From Mobilicoccus caccae (GTDB lineage: Bacteria; Actinomycetota; Actinomycetes; Actinomycetales; Dermatophilaceae): DNA of 64,000 nt. The notes beneath the pieces are model-generated. The model worked only from the letters and a program-made list of their open reading frames with translations, did no database searches and was not told the DNA's origin. Within the stretch, counting starts at the first letter, position 1. Every line of letters starts with the position of its first letter. The stretch covers positions 1,717,199-1,781,198 of the forward strand of contig NZ_BSUO01000001.1 in NCBI RefSeq assembly GCF_030161635.1. Reading direction: 5' to 3'. Positions 11,105-22,072 of the stretch are shown piece after piece. The translations under genes and the position numbers were made by a program.

Positions 11105-11440
11105 CTACGACGCCTGCGCCTCGCCGGCACGAACCCGGCGCACCAGCAGGTACTCCCGAGAACTCGACACGCTGACGACGTCGGCGTCGGCCTCCTGCAA
11201 CTCGGCGACCACCCACGGGTGCTGCTCGTGCACGACGGGCTGCTCGCGGACGACCTGCCAGCCCTCGTCGCCCATCTCGTTGAGCGCGGCCATCGGCGAG
11301 CGCACCTCACCGATCTGCAGGCTGTGCCCGTGACGGGTGGTGAAGCGGCGGAAGTTCGTGGGGCCGGTACGGCGGTGCGCGATCCCGACGATCATCTCCT
11401 GGTACTCGAAGCGATCGTGGGGGACGTCGTTGTGGGTCAT
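11105..11440 (-). CDS. Small conserved-type protein of unknown function
   Basis: I do not recognise a family. From ATG 11440 (MTHNDVPHDRFEYQEMIVG) the 111-residue product has an alternating beta-type pattern, a GDEGWQVVREQPVVHEQ segment reminiscent of short DUF4177-like proteins, and a basic C-terminal strand. The frame is open to 11551, but the extra 37 residues cross the strong hairpin at 11485-11520 and are Pro-rich, so the internal ATG is preferred. It sits between pdxS and pdxT on the same strand. Confidence 0.6.
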   Translation of the reverse strand: MTHNDVPHDRFEYQEMIVGIAHRRTGPTNFRRFTTRHGHSLQIGEVRSPMAALNEMGDEGWQVVREQPVVHEQHPWVVAELQEADADVVSVSSSREYLLVRRVRAGEAQAS

Positions 11441-11484
11441 ACCCGCCCATCGGCACGTGGGCTCGGGATGCAAGCCCCGGAACG

Positions 11485-11520
11485 CGCCGAAACCGCCACC
11501 TATCGGCGGCGGTTTCGGCG
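11485..11520 (-). terminator. Hairpin downstream of pdxS
   Basis: A perfect 13-bp inverted repeat (arms 11485-11497 and 11508-11520) with a 10-nt loop lies 25 bp after the pdxS stop. There is no clear T run, as is common for high-GC terminators. It probably ends the pdxS transcript. Confidence 0.6.
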
Positions 11521-11544
11521 TGAGTGTGCGGTGGGCGGGAGGAG

Positions 11545-12465
<921 letters not shown>

Positions 12466-12546
12466 GGTGACTCTCTTCAGGTCGGCGGAACCGCAGCGAC
12501 GGTCTGCGCTGCGGCTTGGCGAGTCTACGGCCGGGGCGGGTGCCGG

Positions 12547-13160
12547 TCAGGCGGTTCTCAGTGCCTGGCGCCGCACGGCGAGCATGCGCTGCACGACCGT
12601 GACGGCGCTGGCGAGGGCCAGCAGCGCGAGGACGACGGTGAGCACCATGTCGGGCCACCCGAACAGGCCCGTCAGACCGGTGGCCACGAGCACGACGACG
12701 AGCCGGTCGGCGCGTTCGGCGATGCCGCCCTTGGCCTCCAGGCCGAGACCCTCCGCGCGGGCGCGGGCGTAGCTGACCATGAACCCGAACACGAGGCAGG
12801 CCAGGGCGAACCAGGCCGTGCGGTGACCGTCGGGGCGAGAGGCGAAGTACAGCAGCAGGCCACCGAACACGGCGGCGTCACCGAACCGGTCGAGGGTCGA
12901 GTCGAGGAACGCACCCCAGGGGCTGGTGCGGTCGGACAGCCGCGCCATCGTCCCGTCCAGGGTGTCGGAGAAGACGAACAGCGTGATGACGAGGGTGCCC
13001 CACCACAACTCACCGCGCGGGTAGAACCACAGCGCTCCGGCGACGACGCCGATGGTCCCCACGACCGTCACGGTGTCGGGACCGATCCCGATCTTGAGGA
13101 GGAGTCGTGCCAGGGGGTGAGGAGGCGGCGGACGAACGCCTGCGCGAAACGGCTCAACAT
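12547..13160 (-). pseudogene. pgsA: CDP-alcohol phosphatidyltransferase (phosphatidylinositol-phosphate synthase type), frame broken as sequenced
   Basis: Membrane enzyme that transfers an alcohol phosphate onto CDP-diacylglycerol. The main frame has several membrane segments and the full family motif (DTLDGTMARLSD followed by GAFLDSTLD), but begins only inside the first helix. An upstream ATG at 13160 encodes MLSRFAQAFVRRLLTP. Adding one base to the run at 13113-13117 continues it as LARLLLKIGIGPD into the main frame, the normal N-terminus of actinobacterial PgsA1. The real gene is therefore probably intact, about 205 residues. Substrate (inositol phosphate) is inferred from family resemblance. 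Confidence 0.85.
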
Positions 13161-13285
13161 GGTGGGGTCAGCCTAACTGCGCCCCGTGGCCTTCCGTCGA
13201 CGCGAGGCCGCAGGCCGGGGGCTCGGAGCGTGTGTCCGGCAGGCGGATCGGATGTGGCCGATCAGTCATGACCAAGGTCCTGGGC

Positions 13286-13305
13286 GCTCCCGCGCGCGCG
13301 GGAGC
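13286..13305. other. Hairpin just upstream of the EF-G-like gene
   Basis: A palindromic block (arms 13286-13293 and 13298-13305, with a CGCG-rich centre) lies 10 bp before the ATG at 13316, where a ribosome binding site would be expected and none is visible. It may limit translation of the downstream gene or act as a transcription stop; the sequence alone does not decide. Confidence 0.35.
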
Positions 13306-13315
13306 ACAGTGAGTC

Positions 13316-15421
13316 ATGGGCAGACAAGACCACGCCACCAGCTCCCCCGTCGTCACCTCTCCGGAGGCCCTGCGCAACGTCGTGCTGGTCGGACCGAGCG
13401 GATCGGGAAAGACCCGCCTGTTCGATCACCTCATCACGACGACCACGCCCGGGCACCGGCCGCCGAACCGGGACGGCAGCAGATCCACCACTCTCGAGGT
13501 GGCCTGCGTGAGTGACGGCGACCTGGTGGTCGACCTCATCGACACTCCCGGCTACGCCGACTTCGTCGGTGAACTGCGCGCCGGACTCCGCGCTGCCGAC
13601 GCCGCCGTGTTCGTCATCTCGGCCGCCGACGGTGTCGACGCCACCACCCGCGCGCTGTGGCACGAGTGCAAGCAGGTGGGTGCTCCCCTGGCGGTCGTCC
13701 TCACCAAGCTGGACACGCCGAACGCCGACTTCGACACCGCGGTCGCGGACGCCCAGAGCGCTTTCGGCGAGGGTGTCATGCCGCTCGGTGTCCCGGTCAT
13801 GGGCGCCCCCGGCGAGCTCGAGCACATCGTCGACCTCGTCCTGGGCGAGGTGCACGACTACACCGGCGCCGAGCGCGTGGTGCGCCCGACGGCCGAGGAG
13901 CACATCGGCTTCTTCGACACCTACCACGGCCCGCTGCTGGAGGGAATCATCCAGGAGGCCGAGGACGACGGCCTGCTCGACCGCTACCTCGGTGGCGAGG
14001 AGATCGGCTTCGACGTCGTCGAGTCGGCCCTGCTCACGGCCGTGGCGCGCGGGTCCTTCCACCCCGTGGTCCCCGTGAGCGTGAGCACCGGCGCCGGCAT
14101 CGACGTGCTGCTGCACCTCATCAAGGCGGCCTTCCCGCCGCCCACGCTCGCCACCCGTCCCACGGCGTACACGATCGCCGGTGCGGAGGCTCCCGAGATC
14201 GTCGTCGACCCCGCGGCCCCGCTCGTGGCCGAGGTGATCAAGACCACGAACGACTCCTACGTCGGCCACGTGGCCCTCGTCCGCGTGTTCTCCGGAACCC
14301 TGCGTCAGGACGACGTCGTGCACGTGTCGGGCCACCTGGGCAGCTTCACCGGCGCCGAGGTCGCCGGTCACCCCGACCACGACGACGACGTGCGCGTCGG
14401 CCCGCTGGCCTCGCCGCTCGGCTCGGCCCTGCGCCCCAAGGACTCCGCTATCGCCGGCGAGCTCGTCGTCGTGCAGAAACTGCCGGGCGCGGCGACCTCG
14501 GACACGTTGAGCCCCAAGGAGAACCCGGTCGTCGTGGCTCCCTGGACGATGCCGGAGGCGCTCCTGCCGGCCGCCGTCGAGCCCGCCTCCCGCACGGACG
14601 AGGACAAGCTGCCCGGCGCCCTCCAGCGGCTCGCCGGGAGCGACCCGTCGCTGCGGGTCGAGCACAACGCCGAGACCTCCCAGATCGTGCTGTGGACGAT
14701 GGGCCAGACCCACCTCGACCTCGTCCTCACCCGACTCCAGCAGGAGTTCGACGTCTCGGTGGAGGTCGTCCCCCTGCGGATCGCGCTGCGCGAGACCTTC
14801 GTCGGACCGGCCAAGGCCAAGGGCCGTCACGTCAAGCAGAGCGGCGGCCACGGCCAGTACGCGATCTGCGAGATCGAGGTCGAACCCCTCGACCGCGGTG
14901 CCGGGTTCGAGTTCGTCGACAAGGTCGTGGGCGGCGCCGTGCCGCGCCAGTACATCCCCAGCGTGGAGAAGGGCGTCCGCGCCCAACTGGAGAAGGGCGT
15001 CGTCGCGGGCTACCCGATGGTCGACGTGCGGGTGACCCTCTTCGACGGCAAGGCGCACTCGGTGGACTCCTCCGACGCCGCCTTCCAGCTCGCCGGCTCC
15101 CTCGCGCTCAAGGAGGCTGCCGCCGAGTCCGGTGCGACGGCGCTGCTGGAACCGATCGACCTGCTCACCGTCACCGTGCCGGACGACCACCTCGGTGCCG
15201 TCATGACCGACATCAGCGGCCGCCGCGGACGCATCCAAGGCAGCGCCCCCGCCGACCAGGCCGGGTTCACGGTCGTCACCGCCGAGGTGCCGCAGACCGA
15301 ACTGACCCGGTACGCCGTCGAATTGCGCTCGATCACCCAGGGTGCGGGCGTGTTCGAACGCTCGATGACCGGCTACGAACTCATGCCGGCCCACCTCGTG
15401 GCCGACCACGCCAAGGTCTGA
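13316..15421 (+). CDS. Elongation factor G-like GTPase (EF-G2 type)
   Basis: The 701-residue product has the EF-G domain order: G domain with P-loop GPSGSGKT, G3 DTPGYADF and G4 TKLD, then domain II, the domain IV segment HVKQSGGHGQYAICEIEVEPL, and a C-terminal domain V. It differs from canonical EF-G in a shorter, altered switch I region, which is how actinobacterial EF-G2 paralogues look. Their role is not settled and they do not replace EF-G in translocation. The gene faces away from pgsA and stands alone on the plus strand. Confidence 0.88.
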   Translation: MGRQDHATSSPVVTSPEALRNVVLVGPSGSGKTRLFDHLITTTTPGHRPPNRDGSRSTTLEVACVSDGDLVVDLIDTPGYADFVGELRAGLRAADAAVFVISAADGVDATTRALWHECKQVGAPLAVVLTKLDTPNADFDTAVADAQSAFGEGVMPLGVPVMGAPGELEHIVDLVLGEVHDYTGAERVVRPTAEEHIGFFDTYHGPLLEGIIQEAEDDGLLDRYLGGEEIGFDVVESALLTAVARGSFHPVVPVSVSTGAGIDVLLHLIKAAFPPPTLATRPTAYTIAGAEAPEIVVDPAAPLVAEVIKTTNDSYVGHVALVRVFSGTLRQDDVVHVSGHLGSFTGAEVAGHPDHDDDVRVGPLASPLGSALRPKDSAIAGELVVVQKLPGAATSDTLSPKENPVVVAPWTMPEALLPAAVEPASRTDEDKLPGALQRLAGSDPSLRVEHNAETSQIVLWTMGQTHLDLVLTRLQQEFDVSVEVVPLRIALRETFVGPAKAKGRHVKQSGGHGQYAICEIEVEPLDRGAGFEFVDKVVGGAVPRQYIPSVEKGVRAQLEKGVVAGYPMVDVRVTLFDGKAHSVDSSDAAFQLAGSLALKEAAAESGATALLEPIDLLTVTVPDDHLGAVMTDISGRRGRIQGSAPADQAGFTVVTAEVPQTELTRYAVELRSITQGAGVFERSMTGYELMPAHLVADHAKV

Positions 15422-15472
15422 GGGTCTCGCCGACCTCACGACCCGACGCCGAGCCGGTGGCCGCGCCGGCGC

Positions 15473-16060
15473 CTACCGGTTCGGCGTCGCCGTGTGCGGC
15501 CAGGCCTCGACGATCTCCTGGCGGGTGTCCTCGAGCAGACTGGGCAGGGCCTTGGTCTGGGCGATGATCGGCAGGAAGTTCATGTCCCCACCCCACCGGG
15601 GCACGACGTGCTGATGCAGATGCGCCTCGACGCCGGCACCCGCCACCGCGCCCTGGTTCATGCCGAGGTTGAACCCCATCGGGTTCGACGCGGTCTCGAT
15701 CGCCCGCACCGCGTCCTTGGTGAGGGCGGTGAACTCCAGGGTCTCCTCATCGGTGAGGTCGAGGTAGCGCGGCACGTGACGGTAGGGGCAGACGAGCAGA
15801 TGCCCGGGGTTGTACGGAAAGAGGTTGAGCACGACATAGCAGTGCTCACCGCGGTGGACGATGAGCCCCTCCTCGTCCGAGCGCCCCGGTGCGGAGCAGA
15901 ACGGGCACTCCGGGGAGGTCGCCTTCGCGCGGGGACCGGGCCGCGCCGTCGGCTTCTCACCACGGATGTAGGCCATCCGGTGCGGGGTCCACAAGCGTTG
16001 GAACCCGTCCCTGACCCGGGCGAACTTGCTGGCCTCCTCGGGAGCTTCCGGCGTCTGCAT
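15473..16060 (-). CDS. HIT-family nucleotide hydrolase/phosphorylase
   Basis: From ATG 16060 (MQTPEAPEEASKF) the 195-residue product contains a CPFCSAPG metal-type motif and the histidine triad region AHLHQHVVPRW. This is the layout of the actinobacterial HIT protein often annotated as AP4A phosphorylase. It probably acts on dinucleoside polyphosphates or AMP derivatives; the substrate is inferred from the family. The frame is open to 16342 but that extension is Arg-rich and overlaps the divergent NnrS promoter region. In related genomes the gene lies between thrS and pgsA. Confidence 0.88.
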   Translation of the reverse strand: MQTPEAPEEASKFARVRDGFQRLWTPHRMAYIRGEKPTARPGPRAKATSPECPFCSAPGRSDEEGLIVHRGEHCYVVLNLFPYNPGHLLVCPYRHVPRYLDLTDEETLEFTALTKDAVRAIETASNPMGFNLGMNQGAVAGAGVEAHLHQHVVPRWGGDMNFLPIIAQTKALPSLLEDTRQEIVEAWPHTATPNR

Positions 16061-16203
16061 GCCTTCGATCGTAGGTGGTGCCGGCCCCGGTCGGGACCAA
16101 CGGCCGCACTCCGCGGCGAACGCCGGCGCGCCGCCCCGAGCGCTCGTTAGCATCGCAGCGCCGCCGGTCACGGGCCCGCGGCAGGAGCGACCGGAAGGGG
16201 GAC

Positions 16204-17394
16204 ATGGGCGATCCCCCCGCACCGACCACCTGGCCCGGGCACGGTCCGTGGCTCGCGTCCTCGCGTGTCCTCTTCGCGTTGCTCGCCCTGTATGCCGCGC
16301 TCGTCGTGCCCTGGTGGTGGTGGATCGCCCCCGCCCGGCCACCCGGCTGGCACGCGCACGAGATGTTCTTCGCCATCGGCGGAGGCGCCCTGGCCGGCTA
16401 CGTGCCGACCGCGTGCACGAGTTGGACGGGCCGCGCCCCGGTCGCGGGCCGACCGGTCATGGTGCTCGCGGCGCTGTACGTCCTGGCCCGCGGGGTGATG
16501 CTCCTGCCGCCGAACGCCTTGCCGCGCTGGGCCTTCGCGTTCGCGACGGGCGCCTTCCTGTGGTGGGTCGTGGTCATCGTCACGCGAGAGCTGGTGCGCA
16601 GCGGACGCCCGCCGGCCCGGATCGGCCTCTACCCCTGCGCGGTCGTCGCGTTCTGCGGGGTCGCGGGGACGGCCTCGGCCTGGTTCGGCTCGGCCCTCAT
16701 GACCCGGCCCGTGGGGTTCGCTCCCGGCGAGACGCTGATCCTGCTGTTCTCGCTCCTGCTCGCCGGAGTCGGCGGGCGGATGGTGCCGGCGTTCCTGTCC
16801 ACGGCCGACGAACGCGTCGGCAACCCACCGACGCCGCCGTCGCGCTACGGTCGCCTGCCGTTCCTGCTCACCCTCGGCGCGGCGATCCTCGCCGGCGGTG
16901 TCCGCCCGGTCTCCGCGGTCCTGGGGCTCGTGGCCGGGTTGCTCATCGCCTGGCACATGCGCACGTGGCCGTGGCGGGCGGCGCGCCACGACGGCCTCGC
17001 CGCGATGACGCTCGTCGCCTACACCTGCCTGCCGGTCGGTCTCGTCCTGTGGAACCTGACCCGCCTCACCCTGGCCTGGTTGCCCCCGACCGTGCTGACC
17101 TCGACCTCCGTCTCCCATGTCCTGACGATCGGGGCGTTGTGCGGGCTCGTCGTCGCGGTCATGACCCGCGCGCCCGCACGACGCGGCGTCGGGCGGCTGC
17201 ACGTGCGGATCCCGGCACTCGTCGGTTTCGTCCTCATCCTCCTCACGGCTCTGCTGCGCGTCGCGGGTCTGGACGAGCTCTCCGTGATCCCGTGGACCGC
17301 GGGCTGGGTGCTCGTCCTCGTGGCGCACACCCACCACTTCCGCGACCCGTTGCCGCGCCCGGTGTTCAGTGCCCGGCGTCTCCCCCGCGGTTGA
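16204..17394 (+). CDS. NnrS-family integral membrane protein
   Basis: The 396-residue product has about 11-12 hydrophobic helices and the HAHEMFFAIGGGALAGY block typical of NnrS, a heme- and copper-containing membrane protein tied to nitric-oxide stress. The motif GGRMVPAF in the middle also fits. ATG 16204 is preceded by a purine-rich GGAAGGGGG, a good ribosome binding site, whereas the open frame upstream is Arg-rich. A ligand or partner cannot be inferred from the neighbours. Confidence 0.88.
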   Translation: MGDPPAPTTWPGHGPWLASSRVLFALLALYAALVVPWWWWIAPARPPGWHAHEMFFAIGGGALAGYVPTACTSWTGRAPVAGRPVMVLAALYVLARGVMLLPPNALPRWAFAFATGAFLWWVVVIVTRELVRSGRPPARIGLYPCAVVAFCGVAGTASAWFGSALMTRPVGFAPGETLILLFSLLLAGVGGRMVPAFLSTADERVGNPPTPPSRYGRLPFLLTLGAAILAGGVRPVSAVLGLVAGLLIAWHMRTWPWRAARHDGLAAMTLVAYTCLPVGLVLWNLTRLTLAWLPPTVLTSTSVSHVLTIGALCGLVVAVMTRAPARRGVGRLHVRIPALVGFVLILLTALLRVAGLDELSVIPWTAGWVLVLVAHTHHFRDPLPRPVFSARRLPRG

Positions 17395-17429
17395 CCGACC
17401 CGCGCGCCTCGTGCGGTTCACTGGTGCCC

Positions 17430-18998
17430 ATGTCCACGCCGACCGGACCTCCTCCCCGCTTCAACCTCACCCGTTACTGCCTCGACGCGGCGCGGGAGCG
17501 ACCCGAGGAGACCGCACTGCTCGTGGTCCACGGCAGGGAGGGACTCGCGGGTCTGGAGGCCGGCACGGACGCCGGGGTCGAGCGGTGGAGCTTCGGCGAG
17601 CTCGACGACGCCGTCCGCGCCGTCGCAGCCGGACTGCTCGAGGCCGGGCTCACGCCGGGCGACCGCGTGATGATCCGCCTCGGCGACACGAGCGACTACG
17701 CGATCGTCCACTTCGGGGCGATGGCGGCCGGGCTCGTCTCGCTGCCCTCCTCCGCGCAACTGACGCGATCCGAGGCGGCCTTCCTGCTCGAGGACTCCGG
17801 CGCGGCGGCCATCGTCGACGACGGTGATCTCGAGGCGCCGGGCATCCTCCGGTTCACGCCCACCGACGTGGCGCGCCGGCGGGCCTCCGACCGGCGGATC
17901 CCCTACGCCGACACCGCTGCCGACGACCCGGCGTTCCTCGTCTACACCTCCGGGACGACGAGCCGCCCCAAGGGCGTCCTGCACGCGCACCGCTCCGCGT
18001 GGGGGCGGCGGCCGATGTACGACGGCTGGTACGGCATCGGGTCGGATGACGTCGTGCTGCACGCCGGCGCCTTCAACTGGACCTACACCCTCGGCGTCGG
18101 CCTGACCGACCCCTGGGCGTGCGGAGCCCGCGCCGTCGTCGTCACCGGTGAGCGGGATCGGAGCCTGTGGGGACGGCTCATCCGCGCCACGGACGCCACG
18201 ATGTTCGCCGCCGTCCCGGGCGTCTATCGGCAGATGCTCGCCGCCGACCCCGAGGGGCTCGCCGCACTGCGCGGCACCCGGTTCCGTCACGGCCTCGTCG
18301 CCGGTGAGGCCCTGCCCCAGGCCACCCGATCGGCGTGGGAGTCCGCCACCGGGACCCCGCTGTTCGAGGCCCTCGGCATGAGCGAGATCTCGACGTTCGT
18401 CTCCAGCTCGCCGTCGGTCCCGGTGCGGCCGGGGTCACCGGGCCGTGCTCAGCCCGGGCGCCGGATCGCGGTGCTCGGGCCCGACGACCGCGAACTCCCC
18501 CGCGGTGACATCGGTCGTCTGGCCGTGTCCGCCGACGACCCCGGACTCATGCTGGGGTACTGGAACCGCCCCGACGAGACGCCGATCCGCCAGGGTTGGT
18601 TCGTCACGAGCGACCTCGTCAGCCTCGACGAGGACGGGTACGTCACCTACCACGGTCGGGCCGACGACGTGATCACCGCGGGCGGGTACCGCGTCTCCCC
18701 CGATGAGGTCGAGGCGGCGTTGTCCCACGTCGACGGCGTGCTCGAGGTGGCCGTGACCGCGATGCAGGTCAAGACCGACGTCTCCGTGATCGCCGCCTTC
18801 GTCGTCCCGACACCGGAGGCCGACGAGGCGGACCTGCGCGGCGCCCTCGAGGTCGCCGCGGCCGACCTCGCCGCCTACAAGCGTCCGCGCGAGGTGGTGT
18901 TCGTCCCCCACCTGCCCCGCACCCGCAACGGCAAACTGCGCCGCCGCGAACTCAGCGCGGGCCCTCCCGGCGGAACAACGCCTCCCCGCACGGAGTGA
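17430..18998 (+). CDS. AMP-forming acyl-CoA synthetase
   Basis: The 522-residue product activates a carboxylic acid to acyl-AMP and then acyl-CoA. Motifs in order are the P-loop-like YTSGTTSRPKGVLHAH, EALGMSEIS, the hinge region FVTSDLVSLDEDGYVTYHGRADD and the terminal catalytic Lys in RTRNGKLRRRE. The overall look is that of benzoate- or medium-chain-type ligases, but the acid substrate is not visible. The ATG at 17430 opens a Pro-rich MSTPTGPPPRF. Its 3' end overlaps the convergent GNAT gene by 47 bp. Confidence 0.9.
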   Translation: MSTPTGPPPRFNLTRYCLDAARERPEETALLVVHGREGLAGLEAGTDAGVERWSFGELDDAVRAVAAGLLEAGLTPGDRVMIRLGDTSDYAIVHFGAMAAGLVSLPSSAQLTRSEAAFLLEDSGAAAIVDDGDLEAPGILRFTPTDVARRRASDRRIPYADTAADDPAFLVYTSGTTSRPKGVLHAHRSAWGRRPMYDGWYGIGSDDVVLHAGAFNWTYTLGVGLTDPWACGARAVVVTGERDRSLWGRLIRATDATMFAAVPGVYRQMLAADPEGLAALRGTRFRHGLVAGEALPQATRSAWESATGTPLFEALGMSEISTFVSSSPSVPVRPGSPGRAQPGRRIAVLGPDDRELPRGDIGRLAVSADDPGLMLGYWNRPDETPIRQGWFVTSDLVSLDEDGYVTYHGRADDVITAGGYRVSPDEVEAALSHVDGVLEVAVTAMQVKTDVSVIAAFVVPTPEADEADLRGALEVAAADLAAYKRPREVVFVPHLPRTRNGKLRRRELSAGPPGGTTPPRTE

Positions 18999-19455
18999 AC
19001 CCGCGCCGCTCCAACAGCGGACGGGCCTCCTCGCTGGTGAGCAACTGCACCCACAGCAGGTTCTTGGCGTCGCACCAGTGCAGTGCCTCGTCCAGCAGGC
19101 GGCTCGCCAGGCCGAGTCCACGCGCCTCGGGGCGCACGTAGAGGTTGGTCATGTGCCCCCACGAGCGCGGGATGCGCCCCGGCCGAGGAAGGGACCGCAT
19201 CAACGCGATCGTGCACGACCCCAACGGGTTTCCGTCGACCGTCGAGGCGATCCAGCTCGGATACCGGCCCCGCTCGCGCAACCACACCTCGGCGTAGCGG
19301 TCGAGAAATCCCTCCTCGGCCGCCCGGCCGAGTTCACGGTTGTAGGCGATCTCGAGTGCACCGAGTCTGAAGGCGTCGTCGGGCTCGGCACGAGCGACGC
19401 GGGTGAGCTGCGCGCTCAACCCCCGCATACCACCTGCGCCTCTCGTGGCCTTCAT
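18952..19455 (-). CDS. GNAT-family N-acetyltransferase
   Basis: The 167-residue product has the GNAT fold pattern: strand-rich centre, the acetyl-CoA-binding MTNLYVRPEARGLGLASRLLDEAL block (R/Q-x-x-G-x-G/A type), and the C-terminal LLERRGFTP segment. The acceptor substrate is unknown. It is convergent with the acyl-CoA synthetase, and 47 bp of coding sequence are shared in opposite orientation. Confidence 0.85.
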   Translation of the reverse strand: MKATRGAGGMRGLSAQLTRVARAEPDDAFRLGALEIAYNRELGRAAEEGFLDRYAEVWLRERGRYPSWIASTVDGNPLGSCTIALMRSLPRPGRIPRSWGHMTNLYVRPEARGLGLASRLLDEALHWCDAKNLLWVQLLTSEEARPLLERRGFTPCGEALFRREGPR

Positions 19456-19504
19456 ACGCCCATGGTCTCATCACGACACGCCGTTTCGAGCTCGACGAGG
19501 CAGG

Positions 19505-21591
19505 TCAGGACTCCACGGCGGGCGCCGTGTCGACCTGGGCGCGGGTCTCGATGGCCGTGAGGATCTCCACGGCGGCGTCCTCGATGGGCACACCGTTTCG
19601 CTGCGAGCCGTCGCGGTACCGGAACGACACGGCGCCGGCCGCGCGGTCCTCCTCACCGGCGATGAGCACGAACGGCACCTTCGACTTGCTCGCGTTGCGG
19701 ATCTTCTTGGGAAAGCGGTCGTCGGAGATGTCGACCTCGACCCGCACGCCCGCCGCCTTGAGCCGGTCGGCGATGTCGTACAGGTACTCGTTGTACTCCT
19801 CCGCCACCGGGATCGCGGTGACCTGCACGGGCGAGAGCCACACCGGGAACGCACCCGCGTAGTGCTCGACGAGCACACCCATGAACCGCTCGATCGAGCC
19901 GAACTTGGCCGAGTGGATCATCACCGGACGCTGACGCGTGCCGTCGGAGGCCTGGTACTCGAGCTCGAACCGCTCGGGCTGGTTGAAGTCGTACTGGATC
20001 GTGCTCATCTGCCAGGTGCGACCGATCGCGTCGCGTGCCTGCACCGACACCTTGGGGCCGTAGTAGGCCGCGCCGCCGGGGTCGGGCACGAGCTCGAGCC
20101 CGGTCGAGGTGCAGGCCTCCTCCAGGATCCGCGTCGCCTCCTCCCAGTCCTCGTCGGAGCCGATGAACTTGTCCGCCTTGGGCCCGCTCGTCGCGCGCGT
20201 GGACAGCTCGAGGTAGAAGTCGTCGAGACCGAAGTCGCGCAGGAGTCCGAGGACGAAGTCGAGCAGGTGCCGGATCTCGTCCCCCGCCTGCTCCTTGGTG
20301 ACGTAGGAGTGGGAGTCGTCCTGGGCGAACCCGCGCACGCGCGTCAGGCCGTGGATGACGCCGGACTTCTCGTACCGGTACACCGAACCGAACTCGAACA
20401 GACGCATCGGCAGGTCACGGTAGCTGCGCCCACGCGAGCGGTAGATGAGGTTGTGCATGGGGCAGTTCATGGCCTTGAGGTAGTACTCCTGCCCGGCCTT
20501 GGTCACCTCGCCCGCCGCGTTGCGCTCCTCGTCGACGTGCATGGGCGGGAACATCGTGTCGGCGTAGTACGGCAGGTGCCCGGAGGTGTGGAACAGGTTC
20601 TCCTTGGCGATGTGCGGCGTGCCGACGTAGAGGAAGCCCTCCTCGATGTGGCGGGCGCGGACGTAGTCCTCCATCTCGCGCTTGATGACGCCGCCCTTGG
20701 GGTGGAACACGGGCAGGCCCGAGCCGATCTCGTCGGGGAAGGAGTACAGATCGAGTTCGACGCCGAGCTTGCGGTGGTCGCGCTTCTCGGCCTCCTCGAG
20801 GCGGTGCAGGTACTCCTTGAGCGCCTCCTTGCTCGCCCACGCCGTGCCGTACACCCGCTGGAGCTGCGCGTTGGCCTGGTCGCCGCGCCAGTACGCGGCG
20901 GCGCTGCGCATGACCTTGAACCCGTTGGCGATGAGCTTGGTCGTGGGCACGTGCGGGCCGCGGCACAGGTCGCCCCAGGCCACGGACCCGTCGCGGCGGA
21001 CGTTGTCGTAGATCGTGATCTCGCCGCCACCGACCTCGACGGAGGCGCCCTCGGCGTTCTCCTCCAGCGCCTCGGAGGCGGAGTCGGCATCCGAGGCGCC
21101 GCCGCTGCCGGGGCCGTGGGCCAGACCGATGAGCTCGCACTTGTACGGCTCGCCGGCGAGCTCGGCGAGGGCCTCGTCGGCCGAGACGACCCGGCGGCGG
21201 AAGCTCTGCCCCTCGTTGACGATCTTCTGCATCGTCTTCTCGAGCTTCTTCAGGTCCTCGGGGGTGAAGGGCTCGGCGACGTCGAAGTCGTAGTAGAACC
21301 CGTCGCGGATGTAGGGGCCGATGCCGAGTTTCGCGTCGGGCCAGAGCTGCTGCACCGCCTGGGCCATGACGTGCGTGCACGAGTGACGCAGCACGTCCAG
21401 GCCGTCGTCGGAGGCGATGTCGACGCCCTCGACGGCATCACCGTCGTGCAGTTCGTAGGTGAGGTCCTTGAGTTCGCCGCCCACCCGGGCCACGACGACG
21501 CGACGCTCCCCTCGAACAGGTCGGCGGCCGTCGTGCCTGCCGGCACCGATCGCTCGCTCCCGGCGACTGACACGGTGATCTGGGCTGACAC
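19505..21591 (-). pseudogene. thrS: Threonyl-tRNA synthetase, frame broken as sequenced
   Basis: Charges tRNA-Thr and edits mischarged serine. The N-terminal TGS domain begins at ATG 21591 ([28 protein letters not shown]). One base must be added to the C run at 21508-21511 (plus strand) to continue into [15 protein letters not shown] and the rest of the protein. The remainder has the editing domain, the class II catalytic core with the zinc Cys in MNCPMHN, and a C-terminal anticodon-binding domain. The restored length is about 695 residues. Loss of a sole thrS would be lethal, so a consensus error is likely. Confidence 0.92.
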
Positions 21592-21633
21592 GAGTGCTCT
21601 CCTCGGTTGGACGACGCGCCCTTCGGCGCAGGG

Positions 21634-21656
21634 GGACGGCCCCGCAGCGGGGCCGT
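21634..21656. terminator. Hairpin between the MOSC gene and thrS
   Basis: A 9-bp perfect stem (21634-21642 with 21648-21656, loop of 5) lies after the MOSC gene and 43 bp before thrS. It has no T tail. It may end the MOSC transcript or belong to the thrS leader; I see no T-box features. Confidence 0.4.
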
Positions 21657-21712
21657 CATCCCAGGGTAGACGCCCGAGGGTGCCCGGCTCACCGGGGTTT
21701 TCCGGCGCGTCG

Positions 21713-22072
21713 TCAGGAGAGCGCGTCGCCGACGTTGACGACTCCGGCGCGGACGACGTCGGCGTACACCCCGGGGCAGTTCTTCGGCACCTCCGTGAAA
21801 CGGAGGACGACGCGGCCGACGTGCACCTCCTCGCCCACGAGTCGCTGCAGGTCGACGTCGGACACGTCGAGGAAGAAGTTCGCCCGGGTCGAGTCGGGGT
21901 CGTTCTCGCGGCCGACGAGGTGGACGGGGCGCTTCTTGCGGCGATCCCCCTCCAGGCCCTCGGTGCCCACCTGCGCCGTGGTCAGCGGACGGCCGGGCGC
22001 CGCCTTCTCGGGATAGACGGCCATGGACAGCACGGTCCCGCCCCGGATCGGGCGGAGCAGGTCGGAGGGCAT
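21713..22072 (-). CDS. Short MOSC-domain protein
   Basis: The 119-residue product has the MOSC-type spacing: LTTAQVGTEGLEGDRR, PVHLVGREN in place of the usual core, and the closing NCPGVYADVVRAGVVNVGD with the conserved Cys. MOSC domains bind a sulfur or metal cofactor such as molybdenum cofactor. This minimal form lacks extra domains, and its role is unknown. It lies upstream of thrS on the same strand, separated by a hairpin. Confidence 0.7.
   Translation of the reverse strand: MPSDLLRPIRGGTVLSMAVYPEKAAPGRPLTTAQVGTEGLEGDRRKKRPVHLVGRENDPDSTRANFFLDVSDVDLQRLVGEEVHVGRVVLRFTEVPKNCPGVYADVVRAGVVNVGDALS

Noticed and set aside
21592..21712. T-box riboswitch ahead of thrS
   Set aside because: The leader has a GC-rich hairpin but no T-box core sequence or specifier-loop pattern that I can see.
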